Assembly (NCBI GenBank): GCA_013398295.1
Contig: VZSF01007300.1
Coordinates: 186,001 to 250,000 of the forward strand
DNA length: 64,000 bases
From: Chionis minor
Lineage: Eukaryota; Chordata; Aves; Charadriiformes; Chionididae
Reading direction: 5' to 3'
Shown here: positions 25,301-39,372 of the stretch, piece after piece
How the letters are laid out: every line of letters begins with the position of its first letter
Position numbering within the stretch: the stretch's first letter is position 1
Program-made: the position numbers and the translations under genes
The notes under the pieces: generated by a model
Seen by the model: only the letters and a program-made list of their open reading frames with translations
What the model was told of the DNA's origin: nothing
The model's database searches: none

Positions 25301-27195
25301 ACCTTGGGAAGTCAACATCCATTTCCAGTATGACTAGTTAAATCCACAAGACTTCCCCGAATCCCCTCCAGGGTCTCAAGTGTGTTTGAAGGTGGTGCTG
25401 GCTTTGCTGGAAGGGCGGCTAGGTATTTCTCACTGCACCTTTTGGTTAAGTCTGGGTGTCTTGGATAGGGATCATCCTGGCTGGTGTTTTCAGGTCAGCC
25501 TGGCCAGGAGGTGTCTGGGCTGAGCTCCTCAGCTGGGTGATCTATGGTGACTGAGCTCCTTCAGAGTCATAGCCCAGTCCCTGCTGACTGACAAAGCCAC
25601 GCGTGCGAACCAAGTCCTGCTCAGTCCACACATGTTCCTCTCATTTTCTGTGTCGACTGAGGGGATAATTCCTGCGCGGTGCTTCACCTTCAGTTGAAAG
25701 TTCAAATGTTATTTTAGTGGGCTCTTTGCAGTCCAGCACGATTGACACAGTTGCCTCTGATCCGAGTGGAAAGTCCTAATGTTATTCTTCTTTCAGTGCT
25801 AGCAAAAAAGATATACACTTTGAATTAAGATTTTAACAGGGCTATGTTCTGGAAGTTCAGCAAAATAAATCAATAATGGTGGTGATAAAACTGCAGTTTA
25901 ATGGTAGCTGTTATAGTAAAACAACAGTCAGTGTACAGCCATTTTACCACCCTATGGCCATGGTTTCTACAGTTTATTCCGACAGATTTATTGTTGCCTT
26001 CATTTAATAATCTACTTCTGTTTAGTACAACCAGCATCATTATAAGTTTAAAATAAAGTCTTTATAATTTTACTGTGCGCAAAATAATAGGTTTCATATC
26101 TACTGCCTAGCTGGCAGAATATTTAAATTCAAACTGTTCATAAACAGAACAACAAATAAATACAGTTTAGGAACCATCTCTTTTGGTGGAAATTGGATGA
26201 GCCTCATCGACTTCAGCAGAGAAGTGTGTCTGACAGCGTGCAGGATGAGGAGTCTGGTGGCTACGAACCTGCCAGTAAAATCCAAGAGTCGCGTGTTGTG
26301 CAATGGGTTGCAATCAGCAAGCTGTGGTTTATGTTCCTAAAAAAGTTGTATTTCAGTAATTCAGCCCTGGAAAGTAGGAGAGTATGGGAGTACGGGAAAT
26401 TTTGGAGCATCTTGGAGGGAATAACTTCAAACAAAATACAGGTTAAGTGTCCTGCTAGTAGAACTGCCCTGCTAAGGACCAAAGGGTGTGATCATTTTTC
26501 ATCACTGACTTTTGTGGAAATGCTTTGACTTGTGGTGGATTGAGTCACATGTGAGTTACGTGGCCAGGACCTTGCATGCAAGAGGAACAGTAAATAAAAG
26601 CAGTAAAATCAGGTGGTATTAAATAAAAAAAAAAACAAACCACAAAACAGGAAAAAAAAATGGGGATGTGCTGTGGCTTTACATATTGAATGACAACTTC
26701 AGTACCATGTGTTCCTCTCATTGATATCAATACTAACTTTCTGGGCAGTGAAGCTGACCTAAGGCTGGACCTTTCAGGCTGTCACACAAACACAGGGTGT
26801 GCTTTTTCTCGCACCATACGTATGAGGCTGTGCTATTGCCTCGCTCTGCAAAAATACAGTGGGTAAGAGATCAGACTCGATGAGTCCTCTGTCTGACTTG
26901 GGCCAACAGGAACTGCATGGGAAAGGATGTGCTGAGGGAGGGAGGTGGCAAAGTTTGAAGGCAGAGAGGTCCCAGAAAAGGAAAATTGAGTGTACCTCTT
27001 GACAGACATTTTCAGTTGGCTTTTCTTCCTGCAACATGTTTTTTTCCTTATGCCAGTTGGAGTTTGAGCTTTTACGATCTGGGTTTTGGTTTGGGTTTTT
27101 TTTTTTTTCCTGGCCTGTGGATTTGAGTGTGATCACTGAAAGCCAGAAACATTTTAAGTCTTGTAAAACCACTTACAGCAATTTGTGCAGGAGCC
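22361..27195. other. Unique non-coding DNA
   Basis: No host exon recognised. The longest clean frame is 122 codons on the minus strand at 23474-23842; it has no recognisable domain and no splice or start context that I can support. A-rich sequence lies at 26620-26662 and a T run at about 27098-27110. Confidence 0.55.
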
Positions 27196-27300
27196 AGGTG
27201 AGCTTATAAAGCACAAGATTAATATCACCACTCCACAGATTAAGTGACTTAAATCAGGACTGCAATGGGACTCTGTGTCAGGACTAAAAATAGAGGACGT
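27196..27300 (-). repeat. MIR-like CORE-SINE remnant (antisense)
   Basis: Reverse-complemented, the block reads 'tttaagtcacttaatctgtg' and then 'gatattaatcttgtgc', following the MIR core order 'caagtcacttaacctctgtg..gggataataatagtacc' with deletions. More degraded than the copy at 12171. Confidence 0.4.
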
Positions 27301-28327
27301 GCCTACAAGTCTTCCTTTGCATAAAACCTCCTCTATGAATGTGTATGTCTGCTTCTGTTGAAATCAATCCCAGCACTTCCACTGATTTTAATGTATCATA
27401 ACAGGCCACAAGCACCTGTTACTCCAGGTCTGTCTCCTGCACTAATACCCAGTTTGGATTTCCTTCTGCAGCATATGTTAAGTGCTTGGTAGTAAAATAT
27501 TTGAGCAAATCCCACATTTTTTGTTCCATGGAATTACTTAAATCATGGAGGTGTAGTTCAACAGAATTATATTATTTTGTCATACAAAAAGTTGGCACTT
27601 CAGAACACCAAACGTTTTGTATATTTGTATGCTTTTTTGTATTTGTATGTATATTTGATGCTCTACCTGGTTAGAAAGGCAAAGAAAAATCTTAACATCT
27701 GTTGAACCCTTTCCTCTGTGTGTAGAATTACTGTACCAAAAATCTTTGGATCATGGCTAACCTCTGTTAGCAGCAGAGGACCTGACATATGCCTTTTTAG
27801 AATCAAGTGTGTTTTCTTCCTCATTTCTGCTAGTTTGAGGATTAAATAATATTCAGTTGCACCTGAAACTTATTTCTATATTTCTGGGGACTGCTGTGCT
27901 GCAAGCCATGTTTGTGGTTTGAATGGGCACACATATTTTTAGGTGTGATGGAATCATGCGTCTGAGATAATTTCTTTCTTTTTGCCTGCTTATCTTACTA
28001 TTTTTAAATCCTCTTCCAGCAAAAGGAAAAGTTAGAGAATTAGGTTGCCTGTCCAAATCTAGAGAATCACCTTTCTGTGCAACATGTGCATGCCTGCATT
28101 CTATTTTTCCACCAGATTCTCCACATCTTCAATGCAGAGAAGGGGCTGTTCAAGGAACGAGCAGATATTCGGTAGTCCTGTTTTCCTCATTGTTCACTGC
28201 GCAGGCCCATGAGTTACTTGCACACACCATTCAAATCTTACTTGGAAGGCAATTAATTTCCTCCTGGCCTCTCCTTTGATGTTCATGACTACCGTACCTA
28301 AATGCTTCACAAATATTAATGTGCTGC
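27301..28327. other. Unique non-coding DNA with an ancient-repeat block
   Basis: Positions 27340-27410 hold another worn copy of the palindromic motif family (gttgaaatcaatcccagcac, then ttccactgattttaatg). Otherwise no repeat or gene is seen. Confidence 0.5.
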
Positions 28328-28346
28328 TTTTTTTTTTTTTTTTTTT
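28328..28346. repeat. T19 homopolymer
   Basis: Nineteen consecutive T. On the minus strand this would be a poly(A), but no retrocopy body is recognised on either side. Confidence 0.95.
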
Positions 28347-29340
28347 AAATACCATTTTCCAGGACGTGTATTAACTCCATTTTGGTGGTCAGGAACTATG
28401 ACAAAGGGGTAGAGGTGAATAATATCCCTGTCTGCATACCCAGGTGGAGGCACAGGGGTCTGATTTTCAGCACGCCCAGGTCTCTCCAGGACATTGCTCT
28501 CAGCTGGAGCTGCGCAAGGTCCAGCCTTCTGCCAGCACGACTCCTCTGCCTTGCTACGCACCTCCACCAAAGTCCTGTTTGGCAGAAGTGGGGAAGGGAG
28601 TGCCTCCTTTCGGGAACAGGGAGACTGTAGCACTGCTGGGTCTGGGAATCACATGCTGAGCTGCCTTGAGCTTGTCTCATCCGGCGATGGCTTCTGCCAC
28701 AAGTCACGATTTCTGGCACAGTTCAAAGGTAGCCCAGCTCTTTTTTCCACAGGGCACCATTGCTTGCCGCAGCACGTGGTCATCCCACCGCCTCGCAGCG
28801 CTTCAGGCTGTCTCAATTAATCTATACAACCAGTTTGATTTTCTTGAAGACTCGCAGATGCACAGAAGCGGCAAGGTTGCACCCTCTGGGCATAAAAAGA
28901 GCTGTTAATTAATAATTGGATGTCTCGGCTGTTTAGATGGTAGGCTGTGATTTGTGGCTTTGAATACATTTCTCCAAGTCCAGATTTCAATACATTTCTC
29001 GTGAGTTCAGAATTGCTTTGGATGCTTCTGAGGGACTGGGCTGTGACGAGGGTCCGTGCCAGCGATCCGGTCGTGTCCGCACAACCAGGGATTCCTCTGT
29101 CTGCGGCTCTCCGGGTTGGTTAAGCCAACGATGCAGGTGTAAATGCCACGCATCCGCGGGCAGCTATAGCTGAAATACATAGGTGGAGATCATCTCACAG
29201 CATCATGAATCACCATCTCTTCTGCAGGAGAATGAGGGATTAACTGTCTCCGGGGACCCTCCTTAATTTGGTGCCTTGACTTTGCAGTACTGTGTAGCTG
29301 CTCAGTTTTCATCTCAGCTTTGGAGCCCAGATCCAGCTAA
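28347..29340. other. Unique DNA, partly GC- and CpG-rich
   Basis: Overlapping frames on both strands at 28316-28820 reflect GC-rich composition. None has a domain. A CpG-dense patch (12 CpG between 29046 and 29158) lies in otherwise CpG-poor DNA. A short direct repeat, 'tacatttctc', occurs at about 28967 and 28992. Confidence 0.5.
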
Positions 29341-29480
29341 GGCTGGGATAATCTACAAATATTTGAGAGGAATTGAAATTAATATACCGGGCCCGTGGAG
29401 TGCCTGCATTTGGCATGCCATGGATTAAGGTACTTGCATGTGACCTTGGAGACCGCGCAAATAGTGTCTATAATTAGGCA
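29341..29480. promoter_or_regulatory. Candidate regulatory block (NFI-like and nuclear-receptor-like words)
   Basis: Contains TAATCT (29349), TTGGCATGCCA (29410-29420, an NFI-like palindrome), GGATTA (29422-29427) and TGACCTTGGA (29441-29450, the orphan nuclear-receptor monomer word), all within 105 bp. There is no coding or transposon signature. Motif-only evidence. Confidence 0.22.
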
Positions 29481-32400
29481 TGTCTTGCTGATAGATCGGC
29501 TCTCTTGAAGCAGCATGTTGGAAGGACAAAAGTGCCTCTTGCTAAGTGTCGTCTTGTCATACGGTGTTCAGCGCTCAGTGAGTATCTCCTGATGGCTAGC
29601 TCCCTCAAAACCACTGCAAAAGCCTTTTGCAAATAAACAGCCTGAAGGCTGCTGAAATAGTAAAGAAAGCTGCGGGCTGATGTGGTTGTTACAGGACCAT
29701 GGGCTGCAGAAAATCTAGAGACTGGATTGTCCTGGGGTTGGTACCCCTCTGGAAGAAACCCCCCTGTCAGCCTTGCTTGGTCAAGACTTGGTATAGTAAA
29801 ACTCATGAAGCAGAAGATCCATTTTTGCAAGTTTCACACAAATTTGCACAAGAGCTTAGAGCAGGCTTTGAATGCTGTATTATGGAACAAAAGTGAGGAA
29901 AATGAGGTTCATATTAGAGATGCGTATTTTTCTAGATTCTGCTGCTTACAGGAATTTCCTTGACAACTGTTGCTCATATACACCGACACATATTCCCAAC
30001 AGCCACCAATCCAACGTGGGTTTCGGACTGCGAAATCAGGACGAATCACAGCACCAGGTGGGATGGCCGCAGGCCAGTTTCTGCAGCCCAGGGAGCCTCC
30101 CGCAGTGTCTGAAATAATTTTTGGGAGGTTTTGAAGGCCTTACGCGGAGGCTATATTAAATATGCCCTAGAGGAGGAAAGGAGAAAGGCTGAATTATTCT
30201 GAGACTTGCAGAAATAATGTTTAAATCTCTAAGGAGTGCTCTGGTGTCCTGAATCGAACCAGAGGAGATCAGTTTTATCAGGGCCAATGGGTATTAGATA
30301 TCAGCTAACAGTACCTCTCGCTCCTACGCAGGGAGGTAATTTTCTCAGCTTAGAAGAATGGGGCGGGAACTACCGGGAACTACCTTGACAGCAATATTTT
30401 GCACAGGGTGGCAAGACTGCTTACTAAGGGGATTAAAAAACCCCACAAAATTCTGTGACCATCCTTTCTCCAAAGGAAGTAAGATGGATGACAGATTAAG
30501 GTGCCTCGGGAAATTGACTGGTAGCTCTGAAGATATTATGAGAACTTCTGTCTCAGATCTCATCTGTTCAAGAAGGAAGCACTTTTTTTATTTATTTTTT
30601 TTTTCCCCACCAAGAATGGCTTTTGCTAAGCTTTCATCCTAACTAGCAGAAGGAATGGATGTTTCTATTAGTGACAAGGAAATTTGTCAAGTGGCTGGTG
30701 AGTTGCCTTCTGGGAAAACCCCTATAAAGCATGGATTGTCTCCCAAGAAACATTTAATTTTTAGACTTATCAACAAGAATTTGGCCCAGAGTTGTGAACA
30801 GAGACGGCTTCTAAAGGGACACATCATTATCTGATAAGTTAAAAAGGTAGGGGAGATAGACACTGGGATGACAAACAACCAGTATTTCTAAGGAAAAGCA
30901 ATTATTGCTAAAACAGAAATAATAAAGGTCAAAAATCAATTTTTGAGACCCCAAGACTGTCAGCCTTGTGCCTGTGACTACAAAAGGGTTCCGCACCAAT
31001 TTCCTTTCTTTCATTTTTCAGGGTTAGAGGTGGTTACTACCACAAAGGCAATAACTGGACACTTGCACGCAGTTACACAGCAATAATACAGATTCACTGT
31101 GGAGGTTTTTCATCTTTAATGACTTATTTAGTGAGTTACCATCCAGAAGGATTGTTTAGATTAGGGAAAGGGAGGGAATACTAATGAGGATCAGCTCTGC
31201 TTCGGGATGCATTTTGAGGGACAGCCCTCAAACGAAATAAAACCCATTGAGTTTCAGCATTGGGGAAGCAAAATCCATCTTCTGCAGGATGTGGTAAAGC
31301 AGGTTCGTTCTATAGTACAGATGTTCATACAGATGTAGTACAGACTGTTAAAACAGTCTGCCCCCGCAGTGTTCGAGTGCAGTAGTGTCTGGAAATGTAC
31401 CTACCTGGCAGCTCACGGAGATGGGAGCACAGATGTGGTGGTTCTCGTGTTCCAGCCCACATATATGGTGGGTAAATAGGTGTCTTCTGCTGCAAATGGG
31501 CTTGTCAAATGGCACCATAGGCATTTCAAGCCATAGTCGGTGCAAGGGGATTTGCAGGTGAAAACACAAGACATGGTACCTTTGGTAGAAATAGGTGGAG
31601 AAATGTCTGGCAGACAATCCAAGACTTGCTGAAAAGTGTGTTGTGCCCATATTGTTGGAACAAATTATACGGCATTAGCATCCCCATTTTTTTGAAATGA
31701 GAATGTTTTTCTGTGAATGTATTCCTCAATTATACATACTTGCCAGTCTGAGTTAACTGTCTGTAGATTTTGTGTTGATTTCAGACAGTTCAGCCTCCCT
31801 GTTTCCTGTTACCTTTGTGTAACAGAATAGCTACCTTAAACTATGTTGTTTCTGGCTTCCAATTGGGTAATTTAAAATTCTTAAATGGGAGATTGGGAGG
31901 TAGCACTTGCCTAATAATTAATCACATATACTCTCGTTTTTAGGCTGAATTTTTTTCTTGTGGGGATACATATATGCTTGCACAAAGAAAAATCCTTTTG
32001 CACAAATCTGTGCAGACAAAACTTTGTTGCAGCCAATATTAAACATCGTGGGAAATCAACATGGCTGCAATGAATAGCTGTTAAGAATACAAATGAGTGT
32101 GCTTAAAAATTCTTGAGTTATCTGAATTTCAAGCTGAATGCAGCAGCTATCCTCAAAGAATGATTTTTTAATAAATAATTCACTATGAGCACAAAGCCTG
32201 CATTTTATTTCTGTTTGGCTTTGGATTCCTCAAGTTTATTTTTGGGGTATATGGGAGATGTGGAAGCATATAATTGGCCGCGTCTTTACAAGCAGGGATG
32301 TAATTCTGGGAGTGGTGGGGGAGCTGGACTCACGCCATGATTTCTGCCACAGAGCTTGAACTGTGACACAGCCTCTGGTATCCGGTTCTCTCTACTCACC

Positions 32401-35400
32401 CCTGAAAAACGCAGAAAACAAGAAGTATATTGTCTGAACAGGGCAGGGAGGCCAAGGATTTTCCCATGCCCTGCAATCCTGGCAGTGCTCCTGGCAGCCC
32501 CACTGATGGGAGACAGTGATGGCCCTGGGGAACAGCTCTGGGGAAGAGCTCAGGTTGCACCTCACTCCACGGAAACGTGCAGGGTACCTTACTGTGAAAC
32601 AAACAAGCACATCTCAAAAAGAGAAGCAACGTGCCGCCCTTGTTTAAAGAGCCTGTCTCGTAAAAGGGACTTTAAATGCCTTGGGGAGTTTTTACTACTA
32701 CTTCCACTTACAATTCTCTTCACATACCGCTTCAGTCCCTAAATAGCATCTTAGAGCTCTAAAAATCAGAAGCCCCTAGACCTCCTGCTAGCGTAATAAG
32801 ATTTGTTTCCTGCTTATTTGAGTGTGTCTGTGCATGTTTAGAGAATTGGGGCTGGGAGCAGGGGGCAAAGGGAGGCGATGGCAGGCTGAAGTACCCGTTT
32901 TCTAGCTAAACTGCTGGAAACACATAATTATAATCGGCACCTTAAAACGTCATTCAGAAATGCAGTGATTATTGCTATACAATCATAAGGAAACAGCATA
33001 TTCAAGAACACTTGGTGTAGTTCACTTTACGAGAACAGGTATATTCAAAGATTAAAAGAAAATGGAATTGTTCTTCTCAAGGAACTGAAATTCATTTGAG
33101 CTGATGGACTTGAACACGTTTGTCAAATACAGACAATGTTCAGCTACACTGTAAACCATGGACTACTACAGCTTGTGCATACTGATGTTTCATGAAAAGG
33201 ATGTGTTAATGCTACTTGTGCTTGATTTTATCAGCTATATTCAGCCTTATATTGAATGTTTATCACATAGTGAACTGAACCTGTGTAATTTAACATGGCT
33301 TTCCTTATTAAATGTAGAGTTGGTTTGACTTGTGGCAGAGGTGTGAGAACAGGTCAGGCAGGAAGCTGTCTCATAACCTGAAGGTTCAGGTTAAATTAAC
33401 TTATTTTTAGGTTTTATCAAATTTATGCAGTCTGTCCTTTTTGCCTGTACTTATAGACCTGAAAAGATGGTGACCTGAGCTAATATTACAAGTCAAGGCT
33501 TTAACTGTCTTCTGCAACCACTGTGGTTTTGCTAGCACCCAAAACATTTAATTAAAAGGTTGAGGGTTTATACAACCCTCAAATTGGGAGACTGCATCTA
33601 GTTTTTAATCACACTGATGAAGTAGTAATGAGAGAGTCCATGCGAGTTTATTTTCACTGTAATAAATATTTCTCCTGGGTGGTTCTTCTAGGGACTCAGA
33701 AGCTGGGTCGGCTCCTAGAGGGTCTCAGCACTGTGTTTGGGCGAGCTTTTAAGAGCAATGGGTTTATGACTGGGCTTAATCCTCATTCCTCCACTGGTAT
33801 CTATTAGCATTGACTGAAGCCTCCTGCCCCCTCCAAAGGGCCTATTACTCTGTGAAGAGACAGTGTCTGACTGCGCGAATCACTGCCGTGCTATTTCTGC
33901 AACTCCTTTTTGGCTTGTATTTAAATACCCTGACTGCTTGAAATGTCTTTTCCTAGCATGAGCCAGTTGGGAGTGGGACTGGGACAAGATCCCCCTTCCT
34001 AAATGAGCCCTAGGATGTGTTTGGGTCAGCCCTGGCCAGAGCTGAAGCACTTGGAGGGAAGGTCTGGTGGGCATTGCAAGGTGTTCACAACAGCTAGCAT
34101 TTTGCAGGAGACAGGCTGAATAAGTGTATCCATCCTCTTAAAGACAGCCTGGGAAGCTGGTGAAGGGAACTTCTCCATGTAGAAAAGAACAAAATAACCT
34201 AGACCTGGAGCTTTGGGTACAAAGTCAAATATTCAATTTTGTTTTAAAAAAAAAATTTGTCTAAGGTTTCTCACACTTCTTCTGTTCTTGGAGGAGGGTA
34301 AGTGGGAAAACTAGATTCTGTACAAGGGTGCGAGCTTGTCAGAAAGCCACTTGATACACGGGTGTGTAGCTAAGAAACTACTGAATTCCCTCTTTATGGA
34401 CTACAGCCTTTTACTACAGAGGAGGAAAACCACTAAATGCAATTAGAATTTGGGGTTTTCACCTGTCAGAGCTAGGAATGAAAGGGGGCTGCAGAGAGGG
34501 ACTAGACTATACTGACTTTTTCTCAAGTACTGTGTTACCCTGTGCGAGCCCTGCAGTATCTTGCTTCCAGAGGTGTGGCTCAGTCGTTCCATTTCTTGGG
34601 CTCATCATTGTGTGAACAACACTTTGCAGGAGGTAACCCTAAGGGGGTTTGGTTGAGACAGTTACCTGCAATAGGTTGCGAAGAGTCAGAGACGGTCTCC
34701 AAACTGTTAGAGATAAGCAGTTTGGGGGGGAAAAAGAAAAAGGAGCATTTTTTTATAATTAACTTCTGATTTCATCCCTTTAAAGCATTTTAAACATCAA
34801 CTCTAATGTTAATTGACTCACAGTTGGGTGGCATGATGAGCAGATGCCACTTACCTGCTCCTTGGCACCCCAAGCAGATACTACCTGCTTTCTACCAGGC
34901 ATTATAAACAGATTCAACCTGTTCCTTGGCAATGCGAGAGAAAAACACCTTCTGTATTCCCTGGCAAAATGTGGATGTGCCACTTGCCCTCTGCTTATTA
35001 TCGTAAGCAAAGAGCTGGCCCATACTTTCCGCCTTGTATCAGCAGTAGAGTTTGGAGGTTGCTGTTTATTTCGGATGCACTCTCACCTTTAGCTGCATAT
35101 GGTGTCTCATTTTTTATGAACAATTAGTAATAGAAACAGTCATCACAGCAATAAAAGCAGTGCATTACTTGTGCCGGGAAGCCCAGTCTCAGAACTGTTT
35201 GTGAGACTGCTGGATTTTTCTGTAAATAAATCTTCAGGAAAGGTGCTATGTGAGGTTAGGTAGTTCCTCATTATTTACCTTGGCTTGTGAATTAAATTTA
35301 TGGTAGTGTTCATATAAAGTTTGAACAATCTGTGAGTGTTTTGAGCATGGCTTCTTGGTGTTTGGGAGATTTGCTTTCTCTCTCAAATAGCTGATGCAGG

Positions 35401-37769
35401 TGACCAGAGCAGACTTGGGAGGAATTCAGGCTGGAGTGGACACCCTAATACTACAAATGCTGGCTGGAACGAGCCATTAGTACCTCCTTTGTAGCAAACA
35501 CTCCTGTGGGAAACCTATAAAATTTGCTAATGCTAGAATTAAAAGCTTCAACAGATACTGCTCTAAAGCTAGGGAGAACAAATCAGAGTATCCCAGAGGT
35601 TTTCTAGCTGTCCTGTGAAATGCCGTGAGAAGGATAGAATTCATCAGGGATTTTTTCTGAGCAAAAGATCCATCCATACAAAGTACATGAGATGGGCAAG
35701 CACTACCCTTTATTTATGACTTGTGCGTATCAGCCCCAAACTCTGTTGCAGAGAGAATTTTCCTAGCCAATCCCTTCGACTACTTGTCTCATTTTGTACT
35801 TCTCCATAGCTCTCCCTTTTCTGTCAAGCAGTAAATATACTTGTTATCTGTCCTGACTTGCAGTGGCATATCTTACCCTTATGTATTATCTCTCATTAAG
35901 ATGTTGTTCCTGCTTCTTTCCTGCCCAAGGCAGCAGCCTCCAATACCTTTGCCTTATTAACATTGCAAACACCTTCCTCATCTTCTCCCATGCTGCCTTT
36001 CATGCTTAAATAAACTTCCTGGAAAAATTCACAAAAACCCTCATTATCTTCCTTCAAATCCCTTTTAAAAACTCTTCTAGGCCATGATACCTACAGGAAA
36101 CCCCTTGATAACAGGCTACTGGGTGTAGACACTGTTGCTCCTTGCGACGTCTGAGAGCACCTCAGTGTTTTCTCCCATCAGGTGATATATTGCCTTCATT
36201 TCATTTCCTGCATGAAGAGTGGAATTTTGATATTGCCAGGGCTGGGCACAGCTCCTGCAGACCTTAAGAAGATGCTGCATTATCTTCTGCAAGAGTATTT
36301 GCCTCACAGAGATGCCAGGGGAAGCTCTTCTGGGCAGCACGAGAGCCTAAAATAGAGTAGCAGCCCCGAATGATGGTGCACATACTCCTTGCTTCAGCCA
36401 GGACAAAAGGGTCTCAATTTGTTTTTTCTTTTGCCAAGTTAAAATTCGATTTCAGTGGTTTCCAGCTTTCCATTTCTACACAGCTGTTGCAATTAGGATT
36501 TGGGCCCTCTGAAGTACTGATGAAGCTTTCGTTTTAAGCATTTGTGATGCTGGTGGAGCAACGTTATGCCGTGCAATGAGTGTCCAGCAAGCAGCGTGGG
36601 CAACGCAGACCAGCGGACAGACTTTCCAAGGATGCAGGCATCTATTTGAGCAAGCTCTCGGGCACATCAAACTGTCACATAAGATTTCCATGATGAACTA
36701 GCATGCAATTCAAATTGTGGGCAAGTATTACTTTCCACTCTGCTGACAATTTATTGGGAATCGCACTGAGTGTCTGCTGCAGGCCACTGCTTTAGCTTAA
36801 CATGACCTGACAGGCAGTACCCAGCCTTGTGTGTCACAACACAAAACATCACACGGTGCATCTGAAGGGGTGATCCTGGGAACAGAAATACCTTTTTAAA
36901 GGTTTTATAGTGAAAGAGGAGTCTTTATTCACCAAAGCTCCACATTTGTCTCTGATTCCCCTCCACATCCTCAGGAAATCAGTGACGTGCATCTAATCTG
37001 AAAACTATCACCACTACCATCCTCCACCATGGACAACTCTTGGGACAGTGGGACATTCAATGACCAAATCCCTTGCTTGCCTTTGGCAGCACACTGACCC
37101 CCTCTGCCTGAGTGGCAGCCCCTGGTGCATTACACACTGAGCACATCGCTAGAGCAGCGATTCTCAGCCTGGGCTCATACAGCTTTCGAACTGAAACTCG
37201 CCCCCAGCCCTTTCTTCTGCAATACAAATGTAAATTGCACTTAAACTCTCCTTCCTAATTTAATCTGGAAATGATATAAATCTCAACCTTCTCCCCAGGT
37301 GATCAGAACTGTGTGTGCTGTGTCAGGAAAAGACCGTGCTCAGAAAGTTAGTTTGGCACAACTGCCTTCGTTGTGCATGAAATATCTAACTGTGTCTCAG
37401 ACCTCATTATAATTTATCTTGCTCTTCCCTTCTCTACTGCTTTCCTCCCATATATTAGGTTCTACACAGACTACAAACTTACAAAGCTTAACGTGCAAAT
37501 AAAAGTTGTCACTACGTTCTTTTACAGCAGGTTTCAAACGAGATCAAATAATAAGAAACTTCACTGACTCTGCCCGGTGTCTCAGCAGGCTCAGGTCCTC
37601 CCAAAAGGTCCATTCCTGCAAATACCACGTTTCTGTAAGCCCAGTAGCAAAACGTTAAGGCACATAGACATGCAAATGTGAGTTGGCCTCCCTGAACCTG
37701 GCAGGGGCAAGCACACCAACTGCATTCCCAGCATCAGAGCCAGCACATAGTGACTGGATGCTTTGGAGC
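29481..37769. other. Unique non-coding DNA
   Basis: No gene, RNA gene or clear transposon. Frames such as 32356-32742 (128 codons, plus) are anonymous and are crossed by antisense frames of similar length. A 10-bp tandem pair, gggaactacc, lies at 30365-30384. T-rich sequence lies at about 30583-30605. Confidence 0.55.
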
Positions 37770-38560
37770 AGCCCTATTTGAAATGATCCAGGAAAGCCGC
37801 AGCCCTTTGCCTGACCCCTGCGCAAATACAGATGTCAGCACGTCCCTGGAGAGAAGCGCTGTGCCTTTTCCGATTCCACCGCTGCACTGTAGGGGTTGTG
37901 TCAATAGAAGGCCACAGCGCTTTTCTGGCTGAGGGACTGCCAGCAGTTTGGTGGGAGGTGATTGTGGGCTGCCAATGTAATTACAGCGGAGGAAAGCGCA
38001 GCAGCAAGTGGCCTTGCATGCAAAAGGCTGCAGGGCTGTAAGAGGGCTGGAGGACTGTACAATTTAGCAGCCGTGCTGCTCTGTCTGTGCAGAAAGTTAA
38101 GCAGTAGCCTACAGGACTGGAGCTGTTGGCTCCTGATCAGTTTGGTTCAAAAGCAGAGTCGCTGTAAAGTTATAAGGGAATGCAGAGGCATCATTCAGAC
38201 AGAGTGGAATTAAGGTTTTATGTGGATTTACATGCATTTACAAATTTCTGATTTTCAAGATGCGGCTTTTCCTGAATTGGAAAGTTCCATCAGCCAACCT
38301 TAGCTCTTGACTTTGCGATTCAATCCCTGCTTCTCTCTGGCGGGAATGAAAGCATTATTTGTAGGAGTTAGGATTATGCACAGAGTTGTAATTGCCATCC
38401 GTATTTCAGTTCACATTATGGCATGGTTGAGAGGGCCATGTAATTTCCAGCTGCTTTCCACCCTCTTCTGTTTATACTCCGCTGCTAGTGGAATGGGTGC
38501 TATGATCCCCCCCAGACCAGTTTCTCCAGTGCAGTGTTGGAAAGCCCTGCTTATTTTACT
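37770..38560. promoter_or_regulatory. Candidate conserved non-coding region (speculative)
   Basis: A 0.8-kb non-repetitive block of balanced composition with CCAAT next to TAATTA (about 37971-37984), GGATTATGC (about 38370) and GTAATTGCC (about 38388). Frames exist but are short and overlapping. It has the look of ancient developmental non-coding DNA, which cannot be confirmed without alignment. Confidence 0.2.
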
Positions 38561-39372
38561 ATAAGGAGGTGATGGCAACTCTTGAGTACTTCATGCAGCT
38601 GCCCCAACTATCTGCCTCTTGCAGCTCCTTCCCACACCCCCCTGCCCCGACTCCGAGAGCCACGTCACCCCTGGCTAGAGGTGTTCACCTGGCACTTACA
38701 GCACCGCTCCTTTTCCCTTTCTAACAGGGATGTGCAATAGTTAGGGCAAATGCTGAGTCATTAGGGTTCTAATTGGAAACATGGTTCAGTTGATCACGCG
38801 CATAGGAAGAAAATAAGAGGCATTCTTTCTTGGAGGAGTGTGGGTAGGGGCTGTATGCTGGGTATTCCTGCTTTCAGCAGCTCCTGTGCTGGATGAGCTC
38901 TGTCCCTTGTGGTAGACAGTATCTGGCCTTTCAACTGGACAGGGTTTTTCAGAGGTGCATGTGTGCCACGTTTGACTGCATGTGATGTAATGAGCCAAGG
39001 AAGAAGAGCCCATGATGCAAGTGCTGCAAGCAGCAGGACTCTCTCCATTCCTCTCAGAGGGTTCCTTCGGCCCCCTCCTTGCCCTCTAACCACTGCCTGT
39101 GGCTGTGACGTTTTGGTGTCTCTAACCTTTCCATTATTTCAGGCTCCTGGGGCTGGTGGAGGGTTCAGTTGCGCAACTCAGCTCCTGCACACATGGGAAA
39201 GACTTATCCAGATCAAAGTCTGTGGGACTGCAAGGATGGGCCTCAGGGACCTTCCAAGGGTGGGGATACGCCACATCCAGCACACTTACGAAAAGGCAAT
39301 GTCACATGGCCATACTTTTCCAAGTCCAGCTCACAAAAGGGAACAGAAACCTCATGGGACTCAGGGAAAGAC
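38561..39372. other. Unique non-coding DNA
   Basis: No repeat or exon recognised. A 169-codon plus frame (38909-39418) runs into the following CR1 and is opposed by antisense frames; it has no domain. Confidence 0.5.

Noticed and set aside
28328..28346. Poly(T) as the poly(A) tail of a processed pseudogene
   Set aside because: No gene-like body or target duplication is recognisable to either side.
32356..32742. 128-codon plus frame
   Set aside because: No recognised domain, and antisense frames of 72-77 codons overlap it; chance frame.
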